Shown one piece after another: positions 53,986 to 64,000 of a stretch of DNA of 64,000 nt. The notes under the pieces were generated by a model. That model did no database searches, had not been told where the DNA came from, and saw only the letters and a program-made list of their open reading frames with translations. Position 1 is the stretch's first letter, and every line of letters starts with the position of its first letter. The DNA is from Isoetes taiwanensis (taxonomy: Eukaryota > Streptophyta > Lycopodiopsida > Isoetales > Isoetaceae), in contig JAJEKV010000017.1 in assembly GCA_021234155.1 (NCBI GenBank), forward strand, positions 16,705,478 to 16,769,477, read 5' to 3'. A program made the position numbers and the translations under genes.

Positions 53986-56639
53986 ACCGACCTTGAAGCT
54001 TCTACGAGAAAAATGTATCACGGGGAAAAGGCAAACCAGCATATCCTTCCTTGCAGACCATGAGTGAATTTATTACGTGATAAAAAGAGTTGTATTGATT
54101 CAATAATAATAGGCGATGCAAAACTAAAATAGACTAAAATATGCTTTTGCAAAAGCGAGAAAGGAAAGGAGCTAAGGAGGCCGAGATTTGCCTAAGACAA
54201 TGCTATGCTAAAACATAGCCCTTCCGAGAATAAATCAAAGTCCGATGAAAGCATATTACCTTAAATCTTGCTATGAGATGAACACGATTTGTGTAACACA
54301 GTATATCATATACGGAGAATCATTAGTTTTAAAAATACCAATGCCATTAAAAGGGCATATTGAAAGCATTGAAAATAGAGAAAACCTTCATTAAGGGATT
54401 TGCCATAGGGCCGAAATCACCCTTGTGCCAAGCTCCCTGTCATTCTTCATTCAGCTTCATGGTAGAGTAGCCCAATAGCAGAAGCACATAGCAGAAACAG
54501 ATTCGGCCAACATGGGAAGAGTAGCCCACAGTGAAGGCGGTCGGCCAAAGGAAAAGCAGAGGTGGATTGAGAAAGCGGACAAGAGAAAAACATGACTTTA
54601 TTCCTGACAGAATTTGCATCACCTATAGCATCACCTTTGTATAAGTGTCACCAATAATGTCATAATGTATATTTGCTAATATCGTGGTGACATTTTGCTG
54701 ACACTAATTAACCTCTTCTCTTGTAGTGCGCAGCAGATTTGGCCAAGAAACAAGAAGGATTCGGCCAAGAAGCGTAAGATTGGGCCAAGAAAGAAGCGGA
54801 ATGATTCGACCAACAACTAAAAAGCGATTCGCCAAGAAAACAAGCCTAGAACATGCCGCATGAAGCTCCTAGAACAGGGCATGAGCTCACCAACCCAAAG
54901 GATTTCTTGTTGAACTTTGCCATCGCCATAATTTGGAAGGAGCAGGAAATTGCCATAGTTTCGCAAAGACAAGAAAAGCGGAAAGAAGGGAAAGAAACAC
55001 AAAATGGCCCCAACCAATAGGATGATAACGACCTGGATCAAAATCCAGGCCGTTCATCTCGACCCATCTCGGCCGTTGAATTGTTTCACATTTTTTAATT
55101 CCCCTTAATTTGCATGGTTCCTAAATGTGGTAAACAATTTTGCATGGTTCCTAAATGTATATAATTTAGGAAAGCCATTGCGGGGGATAATCTTTGTTGC
55201 GGTGCTTTTCGAGGCGAGGGCCGTGAGCCCTACGTGGTGGCACCAGTAGAAGCATCTTGCCATGCAATGGCCCGAAGCAAACAAAAAAAGGGATAGGTGT
55301 AATAACTTCAGTTGAGCACTATGTTTTTGGCGGGAATCGCCTCCTCTGGAACATATGCTCCCATTTGGCTCACTATTATTCCACAAAAGTTGTAAATACT
55401 AGGCAAAATGATCTATGTAATCGCCAAGTTTCTAGCTTGATTTGTCGAAATTATTAGGATACATCACTCCACGGGGGGTTGACTATTTTATAGTCAAATA
55501 TGGGATCTTAGATAGTAAGTACCCCACAGTCTACAAAAGTTGGCATGGAATATGATGATGTGGCACTTCAAGCGGTGACATGCCATGCCAAGAGTAGGCA
55601 AGACCAACTTTGACTAGGCAAAAAATGAAGCGATGTACAACTTTTGCTTTCCATGGGTGATGGGCAATTTTTGGCTGACATGGCAAGATATGAGTGACAT
55701 GAACTTGATGACTAGGCATTCTTATAAGAAATATGATGACTTTTTAGGATGTTTGTATAGGAATTTGGCAAGGAATATGTTTCGAAAGAGTTAAAAATAA
55801 CTAGTAAAATTTTATTTTTGAAGTTGCCATGTCATTGCCACATCATTCCAGGACCAAACTTTCATTGCGCAATATAGCAAAACCAACTTTCATTTATTAA
55901 CAATTATCATGGCTCAACCTACACTACCATGTTTGCCCCTTTGAGCAACAAAATCTCATGAAGTTTGTTCAATCTCAGATGGCTTGAAGATATCATTAAG
56001 GCACATTGATCAACAAGCCATAATTAAAAATTGACGGTTTGAGCTAGAGAGTTGAATATATGAACAAAAGTTGGTTGAAAACCTAAGTACATTTGAAAAA
56101 AACTTGATTGAAGATTGAAAGACCATGCGCCCTTCTCCATGCAAAGTGGTGTCAATTTATAAAAAGCCCCACATGTCAACCACGGCCATGGTGGACATGG
56201 TCAGAACCTCCAATTCACTTAAGCTAATCACTCTTTTTTGAAAAACAAAAGCTGGAACCAAAAGGGTTTAATTTGTGATATTTACCATATGATTGGCATT
56301 ACAGATTGTTAAACAATACATTTGTTTGGCGATGGATGCACATTGAACAGTCTTTGTGAAGTGTTGTTTACTGAAATCTAGGTCTAGTGTGATCCTATAT
56401 TGTGCTACTTATGTGATAATATTGGAAAGATAGATTTGGTGACTTCGATTGGTCACAAATGGCTAACTGTAACCTGATACCAGTATTAATGCATGATAAG
56501 ATTTTAATGTCACATTGTGGGTTGTTGGAGCATAGTGTTATGCACATTAAGTTAATAAGTGATGTTACATTTTGTAAGCTAATAAAGATCAAGGGATATA
56601 TGTGGTACATCTACATTTGTCGACCATAAAACGCCGCGT

Positions 56640-57845
56640 TTTGATAAGTTCTCTGGACCGATCTTGGATTTTTTGAAACCTTTCGAAACAAGTTACTTGA
56701 ATGCGGATTCAACTGGCCGGATAGGGAAACCGAAGCTCAGGGAGGGAGGGGGACATTGGCATTTGCCCTACAATAACACGGCAAGGCCACGGGGTTTGCA
56801 TTTTGGAGGCCATACCCTAGCGGATTGGACCAGGATCTTGCATAATGTCATGAGGTAGTGGGAGGGCATTGACGCTAGAAGAGCGAGCCCTAAAACCTTC
56901 GGAAGAAGTTCGGTCCCAAAGATCCTCTGGAGGGTCCTTGGCCCGACGGGCAACTCTCCCACCCGGGCTGTGATCGACTCTTCCAAGCGGACTCGAAACA
57001 TCGACATTACCTTGGAGACCAAGTTTGGTGGGCGGAGAAGACCACCCCTGCTCGGAAGTGCCAAAGTAGCTCATGTCCAACACGTTAAGTAGTGAATTGG
57101 CCTTAGCGGAGGGTGCGGGAATCTTGCCATGTAGAGGGTTCGTGTTTCTTTTGCTGCAAAAGGGACCGTGTAACTTAGTCCCTAGGGTAATTGCGCTTAT
57201 TTCCGGATGACATGGTGAAGTCAAATCTCCATTAGGAGCCTTTGTACTTGCCCGACGACAAAACACTTGGATTTCTACGTCTCATTGCGGGACACTTTTG
57301 CGGAGGATATGTTCTCCGGGCGGATCTTGAATTTTCTTGAGCCTTTCGAAGCAAGTTACTTGAATGGAGAATTCAATGGTGGGATAGGGAAATAGAGTTA
57401 GGGAAGGGAGGCATTGGCATTTGCCCTCCGGAGGAGCACCGGTAGGAAAGCTTTGCCTCGGTAAATCCAAACCCCATTTCGCCGGGTTTCTATTGCTTCT
57501 TGTTTTCAAGCTGCGACTTCACCGACCATGTCTCAAGTGCAACGAATAAAACTCGACCTCCATAACGTAAACCCTACAATAACCTAGCAACGCACAAGGT
57601 TTACGTTTTTGGAGGCCATACCCCAGCCGATTGACCAGGATCTTGCACAATGTCATGAGGGTAGTGGGAGGGCGTTGGCCTTTTAAGAGGCGAGCCCTAA
57701 AACCTTCGAAGAAGTTCGTCCCAAAGATCCTCTCACGGAGGGTCCTTGGCCCGCGGACGAGCAACTCTCCCACCCCGGAACTGTGATCTGACTCTTCCAA
57801 CGGACTCGAAACATCGACATTACCCTGGAGACCAAGTTTTGTGAT
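56640..57845. repeat. Two diverged direct repeats (about 400-530 bp units)
   Basis: Unit 1 (about 56650-57045) and unit 2 (about 57317-57845) share in order: a GATCTTG/TTTCGAA start, AAGTTACTTGAATG, GGCATTTGCCCT, GGAGGCCATACCC, a CCTAAAACCTTCG block and GACTCGAAACATCGACATTA. Unit 2 has an extra 130 bp in the middle. Unknown repeat family; no ORF spans it. Confidence 0.75.
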
Positions 57846-57884
57846 GTCCGTCTCCTGGGGTCTGGCCACCTAGGCTATAACATG

Positions 57885-58140
57885 CCACGGGCCGCAACAT
57901 GCCCGCGTGAGCTCCAACATGCCAAGTTGGCTCCATCATGCCACCTAGGCTCAAGCATGCCAAGGTGGCTCAAATATGCCACCTAGGCTCCAACATGCCA
58001 CCGGGCTTCAACATGCCCACGAGGCTCCAACATGCCAACTAGGCTCCAACATGCCTCGTGAGCTCTATCATGCCACCTAGGCTCCAACATGCCACCTAGG
58101 CTCCAACATGCCACCTAGGCTCAAGCATGCCACCTAGGCA
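57885..58140. repeat. 19-bp minisatellite
   Basis: About a dozen tandem copies of a unit close to CTCCAACATGCCACCTAGG, with variants at the CACCTAGG end (CACGAGG, AACTAGG). Confidence 0.85.
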
Positions 58141-58329
58141 CTCCAAGTGGTGACATGGCATGTCAAGTAAGCAAGGCCAAGTTTTGACTAGGCCAAAATG
58201 AAAAGATGTCCATCTTTGGTCTTTTCATTGGGCGATGTTGGCAAATTTTGGGTGACATGGCTAGATGGTGGTGGCGTGACTAGGACTTTATGCAAGAAAT
58301 ATGATAACCTTTGAAATTTTTGTAGAGGA

Positions 58330-59335
58330 GTTTGGCAAGGGATAGAATAGAAGGATCTTGGAGAACTCACAAGCCCCTTTCGATTGAAGGGGAGTGCGGA
58401 TCAACATGTTGCGCAGGGGATTCGACCCCATCTCAGGGCATGGTCCCCGAGCATACGAGAGAACTCCATGCAAAGTTTAGGATGTGTGAGTCTCCGTCTT
58501 GGCCTTCGAGATGTAAACCCTAGCAAACCCTAGGATTTGATAGGGTTTACGTCTGAGATGCTCAATGACGGAGGGCCCGAGGATCTCGGCGTGGAATGCC
58601 GTCTTTGGATTACCCTCATGGCCTTTGGGAGGCGAGCCAAATTTCAGGGATAGGAACTCCCTTCACAAGCCCCCTTTCCGGTGAAGGAGTGCGGGGCTTT
58701 ATCTTCTTGTAGGGGATTCGACCCATCTCGGGCATGGTCCCCGAGGCATACCTGAGAACTCCATGCAAAGTTTGGATGTGTGAGTCTCCGTCTTGGCCTT
58801 TCGAGATGTAAACCCTAGCAAACCCTAGGGTTTGATAGGGTTTGATGCAGGGGATGCTCAGATGACCCGAGGGGCCTAGGATCGGCGTGGAATACCGTCT
58901 TTGGATTACCCTCACCTTTGGGAGGCGAGCCAAAGACATACCTTCGGAGACTCCTTCACAAGCCCCTTTCGGTGAAGGGGAAAAGCTTTTATCTTTGGGG
59001 GGATTGAAACCCCATCTCGGGGCATGGTCCCCAGGCATACCACGAACTCCATGCAAAGTTGGGATGTGTTAGTCTCATCTTGGCCTTCGAGATGTAAACC
59101 CTACCAAACCCTAGGGTTTGGTAGGATTGATAAGGGATGCTCCTCGATCAAGAGGGCGTGGAACTTGTCCCCTAGGGTATTCCGGCGTTCGGATGACGTG
59201 GAGGTGGGATAAAGCCCAGTCGAGGACTCCTCCATGCCTTTAAAGATCAAAGGCGTGGTCTGCATGCAATGCGGTGTGCATCCCAGTCAAAAGATGGGGT
59301 CTAGAAACAGATGCAGAGTTTTCATAAACAGGGGC
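58330..59335. repeat. Satellite of about 290 bp with telomere-like core
   Basis: Roughly three and a half tandem copies. Each carries CACAAGCCCCTTTC, CATCTCGGGCATGGTCCCC, GAACTCCATGCAAAGTTTGG and the palindromic core AAACCCTAGCAAACCCTAGG followed by GTTTGATAGGGTTT (about 58515, 58808, 59097). Copies continue, inverted, beyond the gap. The left contig ends inside the array. Confidence 0.8.
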
Positions 59336-59435
59336 NNNNNNNNNNNNNNNNNNNNNNNNNNNNNNNNNNNNNNNNNNNNNNNNNNNNNNNNNNNNNNNNN
59401 NNNNNNNNNNNNNNNNNNNNNNNNNNNNNNNNNNN
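59336..59435. other. Assembly gap (100 N)
   Basis: Exactly 100 N, the usual placeholder for a gap of unknown size. It sits at or close to the axis of the inverted repeat. Confidence 0.98.
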
Positions 59436-62400
59436 CGCGGCGGCGGTGAAGAGCCATGATTTTCCATTGTGCATTGTCGTAGTTTGGGATCATGAAGCAC
59501 AGAAAAGCGGATAAAATCTGGATGAAGGTGAAGTCTTGGGGATGTGCGGCATGAAGAAAATGCGGTAGAGCTGGCGTGAGGCGGGGCCGGTGCGTGCCGT
59601 GGCGTCATAGGTAATGCGTAGTATCATGGTTTCGACGGTGGCACTGGCATCATTATTCGAGGTGAGGAGCTTTCAGACCCACCGATTTTCGATTGGGGAT
59701 GGCTTGCGTTGGCCGGCAGTAGACCATTTTGTTACGGGGCATGGAGGAGGCCGGCGTCGTTCTCATTGTCATGCAGGCATTGATACCCACAGGGCGAAGT
59801 TCAGGCCCTCTTGACTCGAGAACATCCCGAAGGTAATCTGCAGAGCCCTGGGGACATGATGGGGTTACATCTCGATACGGCGAGACCTTTACATCGAAAA
59901 CTTGCGTGAGTCTACATTAACATCTTTCACAGGGACAATGCTGGGAGACTAGTCAAATCTACTGGCGACGTAACTTTCGGAACTCCTTCGGCGGGCTTGT
60001 GAAGTGCATCTTTGCCGAAGTGGCTCATCTCCCGATTGCCATGAGGTAATCGACATGACGTCGGTCTAGGCCCTACGAGTCATCAGTATCACGATGTAAA
60101 CCTATCAGGCCACAGGGTTTTGCTGGGGTTACATACCGACGTCGGAAGACTCACATCGGCTTTGCGTAAGGTTCTGTGCTGGGGACCAATAGATAGTCTG
60201 GCGGCGACATGCTCGGAACTTTCCTTCGAATGAGTCTCCGTGATGGCGCGAAATTTGACTCTGTCTCCGATTACCGTAATCGTGCGAACATTCAGATCTG
60301 AGCCCTACGAGCATCGAAGATAACCAAACCCTATCCAGATCACAGGGTTTGCTGGGTACATCTCGGCGTCGAACGGAACTCATCGAAACTTTGCGTAATT
60401 CTGATATCTTCTGGGGACCGGCTGCCGGAGATAGTCGATCCCCTGGCGCAACATCGATCATTTCCCCTTCAGCGGAAGAGGCTTGTGATTCTCAGATCGC
60501 TCACATTCTATCCTTGCTCCTCTACAAAATTTCAAAGATTATCATATTTCTTCGCCAAAGTCTGAATCGCGTCACCTAAATCTTCGTAATCTTAAAATTG
60601 CCAACGTAATGATGAAAGACCGAATGGACATCTTTATTTTGGCACAGTCAAACGACGCTGCTTATGACGTGCCGTAATGCTGGAAGTGCTGAGTAGGTGG
60701 CATCGACTGGAATAATGTTGGAGACACAGAGTGGCAAACTCGCGGTATCGGTGAACTGGTTAATGTTGAACCTAGATGGCATGTTAACCCGGTGTGTTGA
60801 ACTACAGGTGTTATTTGGCCGCGGCGTGCTGACACAGGTGACATGCCAACTGGCGTGATGGAACTCAGGCATGTTGCGACCCGATGACAACCTGGTGGCC
60901 GGACCCGGTGATCGCAAAACGATTATCGGTGATGTCGATGTTTGATAAAGTTGAATCGTTAGGGTGGAAGAGTTGCACGATAAAATTGACGAGACCCTCG
61001 ATAACTGGGACGAACTTCTTCGGGCTTTCGAAGATCTTCTGGCGTCTTCCACTCTGACATTGTTCCAATAAACAGGTAATGACCTCCGAAGCGTGGAAGC
61101 GCGATGGCGTTATGGAACCGACAACGGGGTTTCACGCCGGAGATGAAGTTTTAACCGGGTTACGCTTGGTGCAATGATCGGCTGGCGATTGAAACGGAAA
61201 CGTGGCTGAGGTTTTATTCAGAAGGCGACTTTCTACCGATTAATAAGGAGAACAGTAACGCCCTTCTGGGAACCGATATCGGGCCGTTATCCGTTGACTT
61301 CAGAAAAATTCGAAGATTGTCGGTATATCCTCATGAAATTCTTAGCGATCTGAAAATTCGAATAACAACCGTTCGGCGATACAAAACAGAATTTGACTTC
61401 ACCATGTCGTCGAAATAGCGATTACAGGGACTAAGTTACGTTCCTTTTCGCGACAGAACCTCTACGTAACGTTGATACGCCGCAAAAGCAGGCCAATTCT
61501 CACGGCATTGTTGAACATGACTATTTAACTAAAGTGATGTACCCGGTATCGAATGATAATGATGTTTGTCGTTGGAAATTCGGATCGATTAGGGTGAATT
61601 GCGAGATGGCGAAGGATAACTGGAGACGGTGCTACCGGAAGGTTTTGAACAAAGATATTTCGGCGTCGTATGCGGTCGATACGACTGGAACTAATGACGC
61701 AATCTGACCGATAACGCTGGAACGCCAACGGGGCAAAATAAATGTCCCCGCCATACGTTTCCCCTATCGACCCCGTGGGGATTCAAGTGAAATCGACTTC
61801 AGCGGCGGTTTGCCGACCGTAGATGTACCGCTATCCTTGATCTTCGATGGCACGAAAATAATGACATCGCGGTAACTTGTGTGCGTAACACTAACTCAAC
61901 GGCCACAATAACGACATTAGATCTTGTCATGCATTAACGGTATAAATTGCGATTAGCCATTTGTGAACTGTCGAGGGAATATATCTATCAACTTTCCAAT
62001 ATTATCACGCCAAGTAACAATGCTAGGTCACGCGGAACTGAATTGAAACAACAAAACGTTCAATGATAAATCCTTGTAGGCTAAATGTGATTGATTTACT
62101 GTCTATTAATGTAATCATGGTAAATATCACCAAAATTAAACGCTGATTCGACTTTTGTTTTCAAGGAGTGATTGGCACGAATGATTGGAGGTTATGCATG
62201 TCCGCAATGACGTCAGCGTGAAGCTTTATAAATTGATGCCACTTTGCGTGAATCTTTCAATCTTCAATCGAAGTTTTTCGATAACAGTTTTCGACCAGCT
62301 TTGTTAAACATATTCAACTCAGCTCAGCGAATCGATTTGGTATGGCTTCGTTGATCAATAGCGCTTAATGACCAGGCCATCGAATTGAACGAGCTTCGTA

Positions 62401-64000
62401 TTGACGCTCGAAGACGAAACGACGGTAATGAGTTGAGCCATGATATTGTTAATGAAGTTGATTTTGCTATGATAACGATGGTTTGATGTCTTGAATGATG
62501 TGTTGTGACGACTGAAATAATTTTACTGGTTATTTTAATATTTTAGAACATATTCGCGCGATTCTATACTAACGTCTAAAGTCGTCGTATTTCTTATGGA
62601 GTAACACCGGTCATCAATTCGCTATCGTAATAAACCAGGTATCACCGTGGAAAACGTACGTAAACTTTCGTTTTGCTGGTCAAGTGGTCTTGCCTATACT
62701 GATGTCGCGTCGTCATATTCATGCCGGCTTTTATTGAGCGTGGATACCTGTCTGGATCCCATGTTTGGCTATAAATCGGTCATTACTGATTAGATGATAA
62801 CTGTCTAACGGTGATCAGCTGGCTTTGGCGATTATGAATCATTTTGCCCTGGTATTGGCTTTTGATGAATAATGGTGGTGAAATGGTATATGTTCGGGCG
62901 TTCATATGGTCTTCAGGATGTTTTACCTATCACTGTTTGCTTCGGGCCATTGCGTAGCGAATGCCCGACGTGCTTACTACTGATCGCGACTTCGACTGGA
63001 AACGCGCTTAACGACGACCATCTACGCGATGACTTTCTACGTTTGGAACCGTAAAATTGACTGCCGTTGAGAACCGTACAGAATGATTAAAAGGTATTGA
63101 GCAATTCAGCGTGAATAATTAAACGGCACGGATTTTGATCGGTCGTATCATCCTGACGGTTGGGCCATTTGTGTTTCTTTCCTTCTTTCAAAACTTTCTT
63201 GTCGGCTGCGACGACTATGGCAATTTCTTGCTTCCTTCGACAATAATGTGAATGACGTAAATCGCTTTGGTTGACTTCCGTGACTTTATTACTGGCGACA
63301 TTCAGGCTTTGTTCTGTGCGTCGCAATCTGCGCCGTTTCTTCGGCCCGATGCGCTTGCATACGCTTCTTTAATCACTTCTTTGTTTCTTGGCAGTCTGGC
63401 TGGCACTCTGAAGAAGAGTTGTTAGTGTCGATGTCTGCGATATTAGTATACGGTATGACATTATTGGTGACGCTTATACTGGGTGATCTTTATAGATGAT
63501 GCTGAAGTACGATCAAAGTCATGTTTTTATAACTGTGCTTTCTCCAATCACCTGCTTTGGTCATTACTATTCTTCGTTGGCCGTCTGTTTACGCTATGTG
63601 CGCTATTGACTGCTACCGTATTTGAATGAAGATGACGGAGACTTTGACTTTAATTGCCGACCCCTCGCCAATGAAGGTTTTCTCTATTTTCGATAACTTT
63701 CAATAATAACGCTTATTCGGCGTTATTATTTTTAAGGCTAATCGTCTTCGTGTGATATGCGGTTACCGTCGTTCGCCCGGCAGGTTGGGTAATATGCTTT
63801 CGTCGGACTTTGATGACTATGTTTTAACGTAATGATATTGACGTCGACATCTTCCTTTCGCTGCGTTTTGCAAAAGCATATTTTTAGTCTGTACGATATT
63901 GATGAATCAATACAACTCTTTTTATCTTGAGGATAAAGTCGCTGTACGAAATTATTTGATCTGTTTTTACGGTAGAACCGATGATCCTGACGTAGATGAA
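59436..64000. other. Low-quality inverted copy of 54.0-59.3 kb (probable artefact)
   Basis: From about 59737 onward the sequence follows the reverse complement of the left arm to the window end, with dense substitutions and net loss of length: 54101-57209 (3.1 kb) corresponds to 61408-63904 (2.5 kb). The changes create many CpG steps, the opposite of natural decay in plant repeats. 59436-59700 has no clear partner. Frames here should not be annotated as genes. Confidence 0.88.

Larger units (their letters stand above)
53990..59335. repeat. Left arm of a large inverted repeat
   Basis: The good-quality arm of a palindrome whose other arm lies right of the N gap. Exact anchors: 54079-54101 with 63904-63926; 57209-57226 with 61391-61408; near-exact 58296-58330 with 60517-60550. 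No intact gene: there are only short frames, plus the direct repeats and satellites listed separately. Confidence 0.9.

Noticed and set aside
58500-59130. Telomere or interstitial telomeric array
   Set aside because: AAACCCTA motifs occur singly, once per satellite unit, not as a tandem 7-bp array.
59336-59608. Frames running through the N block
   Set aside because: Translation of unknown bases has no meaning.
60500-64000. CpG-rich, bacterial-looking sequence suggesting contamination or a spike-in control
   Set aside because: It aligns by eye to the reverse complement of 54.0-58.4 kb of this same window throughout, so it is a degraded mirror, not foreign DNA.
1-64000. tRNA, rRNA genes or CRISPR arrays
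   Set aside because: None could be recognised; the tandem repeats found have no regular spacer structure and the host is a plant.

Overview
The window is nuclear DNA of a land plant with a repeat-rich genome. The signs are plant receptor-kinase and p24 genes with GT-AG introns, plant-type Ty3/gypsy elements, LINE and hAT remnants, and telomere-like AAACCCTA motifs. I cannot place the species; the large nested transposons would suit a fern or gymnosperm. Host genes are few: exon 1 of a p24/emp24 cargo receptor (minus, 410-628), an intact two-exon LRR-malectin receptor kinase (minus, 42099-45082) and the 3' end of a NudC-domain gene (plus, about 51857-52160).

Most of 1.3-41.7 kb is a nest of mobile elements whose order of insertion can be read. 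The oldest layer (C, minus strand) is split into four pieces: 41.7-41.1, 34.05-31.76, 5.68-4.2 and perhaps 1.86-1.33 kb. It carries a TATA box, a decayed histone H3-like gene (32563-33697) with an H3-type N-terminal tail and a complete H3 fold, covarying 70-nt hairpins between genes, and two unknown ORFs. An LTR primer-binding site lies upstream on the same strand. Gypsy element A (5689-31752, 1.9-kb LTRs, 5-bp target duplication GTACA) inserted inside ORF2 of C. A related gypsy element B (10320-18552) sits inside A, in place of A's missing reverse transcriptase. A two-gene DNA transposon (T1, 24266-31213) then inserted into A's 5' LTR. A second, inverted copy (T2, 34058-41124) inserted into C. 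A LINE remnant lies at 1945-4216.

Elements A and B belong to one lineage. It has three zinc knuckles in Gag and an additional, catalytically complete RNase H between protease and reverse transcriptase. In B, where it survives, the usual RNase H after the reverse transcriptase has lost catalytic positions. The LTRs carry a cluster of W-box cores. T1 and T2 each pair a DFAEN/SDG-type transposase with a convergent gene for a coiled-coil protein; in T1 it ends in a RING-H2-like finger.

The right end is an assembly problem. A 100-N gap (59336-59435) is followed by 4.6 kb that is a degraded reverse complement of about 54.0-59.3 kb. Genes or ORFs should not be called in 59436-64000. The left arm contains real-looking satellite and minisatellite repeats. 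All calls come from reading the sequence; no database search was possible.
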